From Denitrovibrio sp. (lineage in GTDB: Bacteria; Chrysiogenota; Deferribacteres; Deferribacterales; Geovibrionaceae), in NCBI GenBank assembly GCA_002869145.1, contig PKTM01000012.1:182507-246506 (forward strand): a DNA stretch of 64,000 nucleotides. Direction: 5' to 3'. The notes beneath the pieces were generated by a model that was not told where the DNA came from, did no database searches, and saw only the letters and a program-made list of their open reading frames with translations. Within the stretch, counting starts at the first letter, position 1. Each line of letters opens with the position of its first letter. Below, piece after piece: positions 36,116-45,788 of this stretch. A program made the position numbers and the translations under genes.

Positions 36116-37426
36116 TTAAAGCGGCTTTGTTTGCTGCTTGAAAGAGAGAGTAAATTCTGCGCCCTTCCCATTATTTTTAAAAGATATCTCACCGTCAAAA
36201 CGATCATTTATGATGCTTCGAACCATACTGAGTCCAATGCCTGTGCCTTTATTACTTTTAGTTGTGAAATATGCGTCGAAGATTTTTTCCTGAATATCAT
36301 TAGGTATCCCGCCTGCAGTATCAGAAACAACAACTTTGACCACACCACCTGCAGATTTAGAGGCAATAAGGATTTCGTTATCTTTAAGCAACTCTCGGTT
36401 GCTGCCTTTCATCTCTATAGCGTCTCTAGCATTATGTATTAGGTTGATAAGCACTTGCTTGAATTCATTAACAGCGCCTTTGATAAGAAGCTCTGAATCT
36501 TTTTCACATTCTTCGCATTCCATAGAGCCGGTTTCGCATTCATAAACTATATTGTTACTAACCTCAACTTCTTTACTGTCACCACATGCACAGGCAAACC
36601 TGAGCTGCACCCCGTCCTTTGTAACGTATGAACCTATAAGCTTGATAACTTCCATTATGGCGGCATTTACATTAAACAAAACTAATGTATTGTTTGGCTT
36701 AACATAATTCCTAAAGTCGTCGATAGTTTGAGCCATATAATCAATCTGGCTTAAGCCCTGTGAAATGGATAATTCTAGTTCTTCGTCTTTGTTGTATTTT
36801 TCATTGATAGTCTCATGTATTAATTGAAAGCAAAGGTGAAGCACATTAATAGGCTGACTCCACTGGTGCGCCATATAGCCCAGCATCTCGCCCATAGTTG
36901 CCAGTTTCGACTGTTCAACAAGAAGTGCTTCGTTTGCTTTTAGAGCTTCATTTTGTATTTCATACATTTCGGTCAGCTCGGCATTTGCAGTTTTCAGCTT
37001 TTCCGCCTGAGTCTTTATAAGTATGTTCTGTTCGTGTAGTTTCTTAAATATTAATACTTTGTGGCGTAAAATATCAGGGTTTGCAGGTTTAAGAATATAG
37101 TCAACAGCACCGCTCTTATACCCTTTTTCAATATATTTATCCTCTTTGCTCAAAGCAGTTAGAAATATTATAGGGATATTTCGAGTTTTCTCGTAACCCC
37201 CCATAAGCTCAGCTGTTTCGAAACCATCCATACCGGGCATCTGTACATCAAGCAAAACAAGAGCGAAATCTTCTTTTAGCATTAACCTGAGAGCTTCTTC
37301 ACCATTAAGTGCTGTCATTATAATGACATCCATCCCAGTGAGAATTGCCTCCATAGCAATGAGGTTTTCCTTTCTGTCGTCAACTATCAGTATTTTTGTT
37401 ACTATCCGGGAAGTCTCTGTCATCAT
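36116..37426 (-). CDS. Response regulator-histidine kinase fusion with cysteine-rich insertion
   Basis: The 436-residue soluble protein has a receiver domain (Asp60 in LLDVQMPG), a coiled coil (about 125-175), a dimerisation helix with phospho-acceptor His187 (AHQWSQPIN) and an ATPase domain (NLIHNARD, DTAGGIPND, KGTGIGLSM). Between the H and N boxes there is an insertion with cysteines 279, 281, 297, 304 and 307 (CxC-x15-C-x6-CxxC), which suggests a metal or redox site. It is the last gene of the CheR/CheB/hybrid-kinase operon and probably receives and passes on phosphate from it. Confidence 0.88.
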   Translation of the reverse strand: MMTETSRIVTKILIVDDRKENLIAMEAILTGMDVIIMTALNGEEALRLMLKEDFALVLLDVQMPGMDGFETAELMGGYEKTRNIPIIFLTALSKEDKYIEKGYKSGAVDYILKPANPDILRHKVLIFKKLHEQNILIKTQAEKLKTANAELTEMYEIQNEALKANEALLVEQSKLATMGEMLGYMAHQWSQPINVLHLCFQLIHETINEKYNKDEELELSISQGLSQIDYMAQTIDDFRNYVKPNNTLVLFNVNAAIMEVIKLIGSYVTKDGVQLRFACACGDSKEVEVSNNIVYECETGSMECEECEKDSELLIKGAVNEFKQVLINLIHNARDAIEMKGSNRELLKDNEILIASKSAGGVVKVVVSDTAGGIPNDIQEKIFDAYFTTKSNKGTGIGLSMVRSIINDRFDGEISFKNNGKGAEFTLSFKQQTKPL

Positions 37427-37433
37427 CTACCAC

Positions 37434-38015
37434 CTAAACCGTATCAGCTAATTGCTTTTTTAAATAATCTGCAATCTCTTTAATAGTGCCGGTAAAACTT
37501 GTGTCTACTCTCTTCAAAGCCGCTAAAGGCATAATTGAATACTCCGCCTCATCTGGACTTTGAACTATGGTACAGCCCCCCAGATCACGTATCTGTGCAA
37601 GACCTTCAGCACCATCGTGGCTGGAGCCTGTCAGAACAATTCCTATAAGGGACTCTCTATAAACTTCTGCTGCGGTTTTAAAAAGAACATCTATGGATGG
37701 TCTTGAGTAGTTAATCGGTTCTGTAGCCAAAAGTGTTAGAGTTCTACCCTGTTCCACTGCCAAATGATAATCAGCTGGTGCAAAATATATCGTTGCAGGC
37801 AAAACAGGTTCGTTCGGGGCAGCCTCTCGAACATTAAGCCCGCTCATGCCCGAAAACAATTCGGCAAGGTTAGAGTTTTTACTTTTTTTTATGTGTTGCA
37901 CTATCATAACCGGGATATCCAAAAAATCCCCAATCTCTTCCAGTAGCTTTTTAAAGGACTCTATACCGCCGGCAGAAGCTCCAATAACCACTGCCTGATA
38001 CTTTAACCTTACCAT
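37434..38015 (-). CDS. CheB-type methylesterase domain protein
   Basis: The 193-residue protein is a stand-alone CheB catalytic domain without a receiver. Motifs are GASAGG (Ser15 region), IVQHIKK and LTGSSHDGAEG, giving the Ser-His-Asp triad. Family members demethylate or deamidate glutamate residues on chemoreceptors. No receptor or CheA/CheW lies nearby. Together with CheR it may modify the adjacent hybrid kinase, as in other CheB-CheR-kinase operons outside chemotaxis; this is inference. Confidence 0.88.
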   Translation of the reverse strand: MVRLKYQAVVIGASAGGIESFKKLLEEIGDFLDIPVMIVQHIKKSKNSNLAELFSGMSGLNVREAAPNEPVLPATIYFAPADYHLAVEQGRTLTLLATEPINYSRPSIDVLFKTAAEVYRESLIGIVLTGSSHDGAEGLAQIRDLGGCTIVQSPDEAEYSIMPLAALKRVDTSFTGTIKEIADYLKKQLADTV

Positions 38016-38026
38016 CTTTTTACACC

Positions 38027-38863
38027 TTAATATTTTAACCTGTATATTTTCAGTTTTTTGTCCAAAGTCTCAAAGTCACTTTCAGCTGTGCTGTTCTCTA
38101 TGGTTTCTTTTGTCCCAAGACATAAAACTCCACCATTACACAGACTATCTTTAAAAAGATGAAGCACCCTGTCCTGAAGGTTTTTGTTAAAATATATCAG
38201 GACATTTCTGCACATTATCAAGTGTATCTCTCCAAAAACCCCATCTGTTACAAGGTTATGGTTGGCAAAAACGACTTTTTTTCTCAGCGAGCTATCCATG
38301 ATGACATTGTTATCGTCTGCAATGTAATAGTCAGAAAATGATTCCTTCCCGCCAGCCTGCTGATAATTTGATGTATAATTTTTTACATATTCTATAGGAT
38401 AAATCCCATCCTCAGCCATCTTCAGAACTTTGTCGTTAAAATCTGTTGCATAGATCTGTGTTTTGTTATAAATCCCGGCCTCTTTAAGCATTATAGCAAG
38501 TGAGTATACCTCTTCGCCTGTGGAGCACCCTGCGTGCCATATTTTTACAAAAGGAAACGTCCGAAGCAAATCTATTATCTCATTTCGCATGAACAGATAT
38601 ACATCCGGGTCACGAAACATTTCAGTATAGTTTATCGAAAATGACAAAAGAAGCTTATTCAAAAACTCTCTGTCATATATAATATCTTTAATCATCATAG
38701 ATATAGATTCGTATCTCAGCCTTTGCTTTACTTCCAGAATCCGGCGTTTAATATGAACACGGGAATAATCCCTAAAATCGAAGCCGTGCTTTTTCACCAA
38801 AGCTTCAATCAAAAGCTCAACCTCAATATTTTCGTTCTCCAGCTCTATCTCTCTGTCCGTCAT
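38027..38863 (-). CDS. CheR-type methyltransferase
   Basis: The 278-residue protein has the CheR N-terminal helical domain (about 14-75) and a SAM-binding fold (IWHAGCSTGEEVYSLAI near 118, ATDFNDKVL, LIMCRNVLIYF). It would methylate glutamates of a receptor-like substrate. Its ATG overlaps the stop of the hybrid kinase gene by 4 nt, and CheB follows 11 nt later, so the three are translated together. Confidence 0.9.
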   Translation of the reverse strand: MTDREIELENENIEVELLIEALVKKHGFDFRDYSRVHIKRRILEVKQRLRYESISMMIKDIIYDREFLNKLLLSFSINYTEMFRDPDVYLFMRNEIIDLLRTFPFVKIWHAGCSTGEEVYSLAIMLKEAGIYNKTQIYATDFNDKVLKMAEDGIYPIEYVKNYTSNYQQAGGKESFSDYYIADDNNVIMDSSLRKKVVFANHNLVTDGVFGEIHLIMCRNVLIYFNKNLQDRVLHLFKDSLCNGGVLCLGTKETIENSTAESDFETLDKKLKIYRLKY

Positions 38864-41800
38864 TTATATAACCACACCCTTAAAAGCGACAAGAGCTTTT
38901 CAACATTTATGGGTTTTGCCATATATTCATTTGCTCCGGCTTCAATACACTTGTCTCTGTCTGTGTGCATAGCTTTTGCGGTAAGAGCTATTATTGGCAG
39001 CTTTGAACCTCTCTCGTCTTTGCGTATCTCTCTTATGGCCTCGTATCCGTCCATAACAGGCATCATTATGTCCATCAGAACAAGGTCGATAGTTTCATTT
39101 GCCAGTGCTTTTTCAACACCTTCTTTACCGTCTTGCGCCATAAGAACTTTTATCCCCTGCTCTTCCAAAACGCTGGAGAGAGCAAAAACGTTGCGTATAT
39201 CATCATCAACAATAAGTATCTCTTTACCCTTTAGAACAGATTCATCACTATTGACATTAAGTATTTTCTTTTGAAAATCAGGTAGATTCTTCTCTATTCT
39301 ATGCAGAAAGAGCGATGTCTCCGCCAACAATCTTTCAGGTGATTTTGCACCTTTTATAACTATACTTCCAGCATACTTCTGTAGAACTTTCTCTTCTTTA
39401 TGGGTCAGGTCTTGACCCGTATAAATAATTACAGGCATGTCAGCAATGTCCTTATTGCTTTTTATCCTGTTGAGAAACTGAAGTCCATCCATGTCCTCAA
39501 GTCCCAGATCAAGTATCATACAGTCAAATTCATTTTTCAGAAGAAGGTTGTAAGCCTCCTCCGCTGTTGCAACAGCCGTTGTAATAACATCACCGTTGCC
39601 GATAAGCTCAACAATGCTTTGCCTCTGGATATCATTATCTTCCACAACAAGAAGATTTTTTACAGCTTTTTGGATAACACTTTCGATTTTTTGAAATGCA
39701 TCATCCAGAGTTGATGTTGTGACAGGTTTTTTAAGGAAGCCGATAGCACCCATCTGCATAGCTTTCATTGTGTTATCCGAGCCAGAGATGAAATGTACAG
39801 GTATACTCTTGGTTTCAGAGTTTTCTTTAAGTCTTCTCATAACTTCAAAACCGTCTATCCCGGGCAGAGAGATATCAAGAATAATAGCTTTTGGCTTATA
39901 GTAATCTGCAAAGAATAATCCCTCTTCTCCATCAGATGCTATGGCTGGCACAAAGCCTTTCTTAACAGCTATTTCACTCAGCACTTTAACAAAATTACTA
40001 TCGTCTTCTATGATTAAAAGGACGTTTTTCCCTATAAGTGATTCGTCCTTCGCATAGGTTTTGGCTGGCTCGGTAACTGAAGAAGATTCAATCACTTTCT
40101 CCTCTTCTTCTAATGTTTCTGTATTAATCTCACCAGCGACAGCCACTTCAGTATTAAGAGGGAGCATTACTGTAAATGTTGTCCCTTCATGCAACTTACT
40201 TTCAACACTGATATCGCCACCTAGCAGCTCGCATACCTTTTTGCAGATAGTTAGCCCCAGACCTGTTCCGCCATATTTTCTGCTTGTGGTTCCGTCAACC
40301 TGTCTGAAAGCTTCAAATATGTGCTGAAGCTTATCATTAGGTATGCCCACTCCCGTATCGCTGACTGAAAAAAGAAGAATTTCACCAGGCATATATTTAT
40401 AACCTTTTATATCAATATCTTCCTCTGAAAGTTTCGCTGAAAGCACCACTTCCCCTTTCTCAGTAAATTTAACCGAATTAGACAGTAGATTCTTTATTAC
40501 CTGCACCAGTTTAAACTGGTCTGTCTTTATGACTTCAGGTATATTCTCAGCATAATCCACACTGAAAGAGATTTTTTTATCATCAGCAATAGGCTTTATC
40601 TCTGCCTCAATCTCCTGCATAAATTCTTTCAGATCGACATCAGTTATATCAACGTCAAGGCGTCCGGCTTCAATCTTTGAAAGATCGAGTATGTCATTAA
40701 TAAGGTTAAGCAGGTTATTTCCTGAAGCATAAATTGTTTTTGCGTAATCTATCTGTTTCTGATCCAGAGTTCCCATTTTATCTTCGCCTAGAAGCTGGGA
40801 AAGAATTAAGATGCTGTTCAAAGGGGTTCTAAGCTCGTGGGACATATTCGCGAGAAATTCTGACTTGTATCTGCTTGCATCTTCGAGGTCTTTAGCCTTT
40901 CTGAGCACCTCTGTTTGAACCTCTGTCAAAAGGTCGTTCTGTCTGTACATCTCGTCCCGCTGTTTCTCTATTGCTATTGAGCGTTCCTGCAGCTCTTCGT
41001 TTGTAACCCTAAGCTCTTCCTGCTGCTGCTGAAGCCTTTTTTCTGATTCTTTCAGTAGTGTTGTCTGCTCTGCAAGCTCTTCGTTCGAAACCCGCAGCTC
41101 TTCCTGCTGTTGCTGTAGCTCTTCGTTTGAAACCCTAAGCTCTTCTTCTTGCTGCTGAGTTTGTTCCAGCAAATCTGCTACTTTAGTTTGGGCTTTTGCC
41201 ATGTTTAACGTAATGCCGATAATTTCAGCAGCTCTGGATAAAAACTCAAGCTCAACTTTGGTAAACTCTGAACTTTTGCCCAGCTCTATGGCGGCGACAA
41301 CATCATTTTTATAAAACACTGGAAGGATATGTATCTCTGTAGGCAAAACTTTGCCTATTCTTGAACTGATCTTAATATAATTATCTGGAAGATCTCTAAA
41401 GGTCACAGCTTCTCCGCTTTTCGCTGCTGCGCCAACCAAACCTTCACCCATCTTGATTTTACTGCTTATTTTGAATTCTGGGTCAGTGGCATAACCTGCC
41501 AAAAGCCCTAGTCCTTTATTTTCTTCTACAAGATAAATCGAGCCGACCATAGATTCGGTATAAGCAGCCAGGTGACTTATTATTAAGTCTCCTATAGCTT
41601 TCAGATCGTTTTCGCCTCTGACAGCACTATCAAGATTTACCAATCCCTGCCGCAGCCACATCCTCTCTTCATCACTTTGTTTGGAGCTTTTAAGTGCTGT
41701 TGCCATGGTGCACATAACTTTGTAAACACCAGTCTTTTTTTCATCTGAATCATCAATGTCAAAATCCCCATCAGATACTCTCTTTGTAACTTTACTAAGC

Positions 41801-42465
41801 AAATTAGGGTCTGCACCAAGCTGTGCTAAAATATTTCTGCCGAAAATAATTGCTGAGGTCACGCATATTGTTAATATTAGGAATGCAAAAATCAGACTAT
41901 TGCGAAAGTTAGCGGTTCTACTTTCCAAAGACTCAGATATGAAATTATCAGCCTTATTTCTGGCATATTTATAAAGAGCCAGCACATTTTCATCAAGCTC
42001 AGTCATAATGACCTTACCGTGAACGCTGGCCATGTCTTTTGCTTCTTTAAGGTTTCCTGCTTTTGCAACAGCTATAAAAGTCTCTCGGTGGGGTGCCCAT
42101 GATTTGAAATGTTTAACAGTGACTGCTGCAAGCGTTTTCCCCTCTTCACCCAGAATATTATCTGTTATAATCTGAAGATCCCTAAAGACTTCCTGCTCGC
42201 TATCTTCTATTTCATGCACATTGGTCATAAAATGATTTTCATCTGTTATTATCAAAAGTTCGTCCAAAGCCATCTTCATGCGATATATATGGATAAGCAC
42301 TTCCAGTGAAGCGTTTGATACCCGCAGCGGATGCTTATATATCTTATCAGTAAGATTAGTAAATTTTACAGAAGAATAGATCGAGTAAACGCCGAAAATT
42401 GAAAAAAGTATTATTAGGCTTCCAAAGATAACGATAAGTTTCTTTTTTAATGAAAAATCTGTCAT
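38860..42465 (-). CDS. Hybrid histidine kinase with GAF domain and three receiver domains
   Basis: The 1201-residue protein has a membrane helix near 10-30, a periplasmic four-helix-type region, a second helix near 190-210, a HAMP-like linker, a GAF domain (about 285-425), a glutamine/glutamate-rich coiled coil with three EELRVS/TNEEL repeats (about 440-500), kinase core (MSHELRTPLN; NLLSNSVKF; DTGVGIPND; GGTGLGL), and three receivers with LDISLPG, LDLGLED and MDIMMPV aspartate loops. The coiled-coil repeat pattern is common in large hybrid kinases of this kind. It starts the operon with CheR, CheB and the receiver-kinase, suggesting a methylation-tuned phosphorelay. Confidence 0.9.
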   Translation of the reverse strand: MTDFSLKKKLIVIFGSLIILFSIFGVYSIYSSVKFTNLTDKIYKHPLRVSNASLEVLIHIYRMKMALDELLIITDENHFMTNVHEIEDSEQEVFRDLQIITDNILGEEGKTLAAVTVKHFKSWAPHRETFIAVAKAGNLKEAKDMASVHGKVIMTELDENVLALYKYARNKADNFISESLESRTANFRNSLIFAFLILTICVTSAIIFGRNILAQLGADPNLLSKVTKRVSDGDFDIDDSDEKKTGVYKVMCTMATALKSSKQSDEERMWLRQGLVNLDSAVRGENDLKAIGDLIISHLAAYTESMVGSIYLVEENKGLGLLAGYATDPEFKISSKIKMGEGLVGAAAKSGEAVTFRDLPDNYIKISSRIGKVLPTEIHILPVFYKNDVVAAIELGKSSEFTKVELEFLSRAAEIIGITLNMAKAQTKVADLLEQTQQQEEELRVSNEELQQQQEELRVSNEELAEQTTLLKESEKRLQQQQEELRVTNEELQERSIAIEKQRDEMYRQNDLLTEVQTEVLRKAKDLEDASRYKSEFLANMSHELRTPLNSILILSQLLGEDKMGTLDQKQIDYAKTIYASGNNLLNLINDILDLSKIEAGRLDVDITDVDLKEFMQEIEAEIKPIADDKKISFSVDYAENIPEVIKTDQFKLVQVIKNLLSNSVKFTEKGEVVLSAKLSEEDIDIKGYKYMPGEILLFSVSDTGVGIPNDKLQHIFEAFRQVDGTTSRKYGGTGLGLTICKKVCELLGGDISVESKLHEGTTFTVMLPLNTEVAVAGEINTETLEEEEKVIESSSVTEPAKTYAKDESLIGKNVLLIIEDDSNFVKVLSEIAVKKGFVPAIASDGEEGLFFADYYKPKAIILDISLPGIDGFEVMRRLKENSETKSIPVHFISGSDNTMKAMQMGAIGFLKKPVTTSTLDDAFQKIESVIQKAVKNLLVVEDNDIQRQSIVELIGNGDVITTAVATAEEAYNLLLKNEFDCMILDLGLEDMDGLQFLNRIKSNKDIADMPVIIYTGQDLTHKEEKVLQKYAGSIVIKGAKSPERLLAETSLFLHRIEKNLPDFQKKILNVNSDESVLKGKEILIVDDDIRNVFALSSVLEEQGIKVLMAQDGKEGVEKALANETIDLVLMDIMMPVMDGYEAIREIRKDERGSKLPIIALTAKAMHTDRDKCIEAGANEYMAKPINVEKLLSLLRVWLYK

Positions 42466-42647
42466 AACATCAACCTCTGTCTTTGAGAACTAATTATATA
42501 CAGTTATTTTATAAGTATCTATCTTTAATCGCAGCAATCATTAAACTACTCAATTATAAAACAGACAGTCTCACTGTTTGATGTGAACATTATCCAGATG
42601 AATCGGTTACGTTAAGAATCATCTTGTTACAAAAATACACTTAAGCT

Positions 42648-43532
42648 CTACCAGTAAAAACGCACAATATCCTTGAAACGTTTAGATACGTATTCGGAGG
42701 GCGTCATACCAGTGAATCTTTTAAACTCTTTAATAAAGTGTGCCTGATCATAATATTCATGATCCTGTGCAAAGCTACTGAAATTTATCTCTTTTCTGGA
42801 GGCTGCAAGCTTGTTCAAATGTTCAAGCGTGCTGAGAAAACGCATATTGTTCTGCATCATTTTAAAAGACACCCCAAAGACCTCCTGATGTTTTTTCTGA
42901 ATCCATCTGGGGGAGTAACCTAATGTTTTAGAAAATACTTTAAGGTCAGGCTGCTTATTGAGGAAAAAAGGTGTGTAAGGATCTGCAATTGTAATATCTT
43001 TAAGCCTGAGCAGTAAATATTTCTCAAATATCTTCACCATATTCATACCTGAGCTTTCTTTTTCAAGCTCTTCGCAAAGCAGCAGGCACTCACTTCTGTT
43101 TCCCCATATGTCCTCCACTCTGATGTCAGAGTCTATCAGTTCAAAAGGCGATATGCCGAAAATGTCAAAAACTGCATTCGGGTAAAAATCCACTTTTAGG
43201 TTTTTAATAGGCCTGCTGGAGTTTGAAGGTATTTGAAATATGTCCATCCAGCTTCCGATACCGCTGTTCACGTATGTTCTGCGGTCTATGCTTGTTATTT
43301 TGTTATCAGTGTGTATTTCGCTGAGATTTCCACAGAACTCAAACATGAAATTTGTTAGAAATGTAGGGAAAGCTCTGGTGATATACTTCCCTTCTTTTTC
43401 AGAAATATCCCCTATTGAATAGGTATAGCTGTGGACATACCTGCTAATAAGCGGATGCTCCGGTTTAACTTCTTTATAGTTTATCAAGTGATGGCCTTTA
43501 AGCAGAAATATTATATGTAAGGTTACCTTCAC
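42648..43532 (-). CDS. AraC-family transcriptional regulator
   Basis: The last ~100 residues of this 294-residue protein form a double helix-turn-helix of the AraC/XylS type (LGYSPRWIQKKHQEVFG and FAQDHEYYDQAHFIKEFKRF, TGMTPSEYV). The N-terminal ~190 residues would bind the effector and are not recognisable. The GTG start at 43532 has no clear Shine-Dalgarno, so the N-terminus is uncertain. It is divergent from the CPBP protease/outer-membrane protein operon, which it may control. Confidence 0.8.
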   Translation of the reverse strand: MKVTLHIIFLLKGHHLINYKEVKPEHPLISRYVHSYTYSIGDISEKEGKYITRAFPTFLTNFMFEFCGNLSEIHTDNKITSIDRRTYVNSGIGSWMDIFQIPSNSSRPIKNLKVDFYPNAVFDIFGISPFELIDSDIRVEDIWGNRSECLLLCEELEKESSGMNMVKIFEKYLLLRLKDITIADPYTPFFLNKQPDLKVFSKTLGYSPRWIQKKHQEVFGVSFKMMQNNMRFLSTLEHLNKLAASRKEINFSSFAQDHEYYDQAHFIKEFKRFTGMTPSEYVSKRFKDIVRFYW

Positions 43533-43645
43533 TGTAATGTTTTCGCAATAATTATTGAAAAGGCTGTTTTGTGCGTGTTTTTACAATCTATCCCGAAAAT
43601 TAAACACTATATTTCTCACATAAATCTGAACTAAAGGAGTATATC

Positions 43646-44461
43646 GTGAGCAATTTTTACAGTCCTAAAAAATATTTTACAGCGACTTTCGTTTTAACGA
43701 CATTTTTTTGGAGCATAGGAGCTTATTATAGTTTTCGCCCGGACAGCGGTTTCTATATGGCTTTTATGCTGATTGGACTTACAATGCCATTCGTAGTGGC
43801 GCTGGCAATGCTTATAGGAAAAAACAGCCGTAGTGAACTGAGGAATTTTCTTAATAAGCTTTTTAACATCAAACTAATAAGATTAAAGATGATTCCGGCT
43901 ATGCTTTTTCTCATCCCGTTTTCAGTGGTGGTATCTATCTTTATCTCAACATTTTTCGGCGGATCTTTTAATCAGTTTCAATTATCAGAGCATTTTTCAT
44001 TTTCTACAGGATTTGTTCCTGTTCTGCTTTTGTTGATGCTTGCCGCTGTTTTCGAAGAGTTGGGCTGGCGGGGATACGCTTTTGAGAGCCTGGCAGAGAG
44101 ATACTCAATGTTCAGCTCATCAATAATTTTCAGCATACTATGGTCAGCGTGGCATCTGCCCCTCATCTTTGTAAACAACTCATACCAGTACGAGCTTCTT
44201 AACGAAAACATTTGGTACTGCATTAACTTTTTCTGGAGCATTGTGCCTCTTGGGGTGATTGTAAGCTGGTTCTGCCTTCGTAACAACAAGAGCATTATAT
44301 CTGCAGTTATCTTTCACTTTGTAATAAATATTTCACAGGAAGCACTCGAAATAACCCAGGTCACTAAATCGATACAAAGCTTTGTTCTTTTGATAATGGC
44401 AATAATCATTATTTACGCTGACCGGGAGCTGTTTTTCAACAAGGCGGTAAACAATGCATAA
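43646..44461 (+). CDS. CPBP-family intramembrane metalloprotease
   Basis: The 271-residue protein has about eight transmembrane helices and the CAAX-protease/bacteriocin-processing motifs: EELGWRG (motif 1, two glutamates and arginine), WHLPLIF (motif 2) and HFVINI (motif 3). The start is GTG preceded by AAGGAG. Members of this family cut membrane proteins or give bacteriocin immunity; the substrate here is unknown. It overlaps the next membrane gene by 8 nt. Confidence 0.85.
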   Translation: MSNFYSPKKYFTATFVLTTFFWSIGAYYSFRPDSGFYMAFMLIGLTMPFVVALAMLIGKNSRSELRNFLNKLFNIKLIRLKMIPAMLFLIPFSVVVSIFISTFFGGSFNQFQLSEHFSFSTGFVPVLLLLMLAAVFEELGWRGYAFESLAERYSMFSSSIIFSILWSAWHLPLIFVNNSYQYELLNENIWYCINFFWSIVPLGVIVSWFCLRNNKSIISAVIFHFVINISQEALEITQVTKSIQSFVLLIMAIIIIYADRELFFNKAVNNA

Positions 44462-44828
44462 GCTAAGGCATTTGTACCTTATTTTGATTGGTGTAAGCGG
44501 TTTTATAATCAACTCTGTATACGCTTACGAGACTTCGGTATTTCTTTTTAGCGAACACACAGCAGAGCTTACAAAAGAAATATATATATCTGCATTTGCC
44601 ATGCAGGTTTCATGGGCAATCCTTTTTTTCTGGTACCTATTCAGCCCTTACAAAAGACGGATAGTGCTGCTTATTTCTCTTGTGCCCATGATTATCGCAA
44701 ACACACTGTTCAGCCTTACTTTAAGGATTGAACAAATGCTGAGCAACACTCTGGTGCTTATGGTCTTCATCGCAGTCCATATATCCGGCTATCTGCTCGC
44801 ACAAAAATATATTAACAAGGAGATATAA
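44454..44828 (+). CDS. Small four-helix membrane protein, unknown
   Basis: The 124-residue product has about four hydrophobic helices with short charged loops (FSPYKRR, LRIEQM). No family is recognised. It sits between the CPBP protease (8-nt overlap) and the outer-membrane protein gene (1-nt gap), so it belongs to the same operon. Confidence 0.6.
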   Translation: MHKLRHLYLILIGVSGFIINSVYAYETSVFLFSEHTAELTKEIYISAFAMQVSWAILFFWYLFSPYKRRIVLLISLVPMIIANTLFSLTLRIEQMLSNTLVLMVFIAVHISGYLLAQKYINKEI

Positions 44829-44829
44829 A

Positions 44830-45741
44830 ATGAGAATTTTTTTAGTAACTTTGGTTGGGCTTTTTATGGGATTTCAGGCTTTTGCAGGCGAACTGCATGG
44901 CGAGGCTGGTGCAGGTGCAATCTATATTACAGGCACAGACAGAACAAGTGTCTCCGACAAAACTTCAGCTGCAGTAACTGCCAATGGAAGCAGTTACAGT
45001 GAGACAATGCCTGCTCTGTTTTTTAAGATGAGCTATAAAGCGTCAGATAATTCTGAAATATATGCAGGCATACCTATTTAGGATCTTGACCCAAAGCTTA
45101 AACTAGGCGGGAAATATCAAAGCAGCGCAGGGGAGACTGAACTTTATGCTCATTTTTCGCTAATGAAAGAGATATGGGACAACCCCTATTCCACTGAAAA
45201 GAGCGAGACAGACCTTTCAGAAAACGGATTTGGGCTTAAGCACAGCTTTAAAAACGGATTTGGCGCTGAATACATCTTCACTTCTGTAAATGTAAAAGAT
45301 GACAAACTGGGCGAGGCTCATAGCGAACTTGACCGCTCCGGCCAACGACATCAGGTTGAGCTTTCCTATGTACACACCCTGGACGGCAAGAACATACTTA
45401 TTCCGGCTTTTTACATGGGAATATCACAAATGAAAGGTGAAGCTCAGCAAAGCATAAAAGCCGGACTAAAAACCGCATATCTGCGCAATATATCTGGTAA
45501 TGTTCTTACTTTCGCCGTGAGTGCTGAGAGTGAAAGGTTCGTTGAAGAAAACCCTGTTTTCATGAAAAAAAGAAGTGATAACTCTGCAAGTATGTATGTT
45601 TCTTTTCGTAAAAACGGCATTGGAGGAAGTGAAGCAGTTTTTTTATCCGGCGGGTTATTTTACATGCATAAAAATTCAAACATTTCATTCTATGACTCAG
45701 ATGCAACAGGAGTAATATTTACTGCGGGTTATCAGTTCTAA
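44830..45741 (+). pseudogene. Outer-membrane beta-barrel protein gene (DUF2860-like) with in-frame TAG
   Basis: The frame opens with a signal peptide (FMGFQAFAG) and is read to TAG at 45079-45081. Beyond it the same frame continues without a break to 45741, with alternating polar/hydrophobic strands and a terminal aromatic residue (GYQF), as expected for an outer-membrane barrel recognised by the BAM complex. The ENPVFMKKR segment reminds me of DUF2860 proteins, weakly. A restart at ATG 45163 would lack a signal peptide, so the stop should abolish the protein unless it is misread or a sequence error. Confidence 0.65.
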
Positions 45742-45788
45742 AGGTTGTCCGCTCTTCATAATTGAGGTCGGTCAGACATAGGCAGGCC

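Noticed and set aside
40970-41160. Tandem repeat or CRISPR-like array
   Set aside because: The repeats encode coiled-coil EELRVSNEEL units inside the hybrid kinase; spacing and content are coding.
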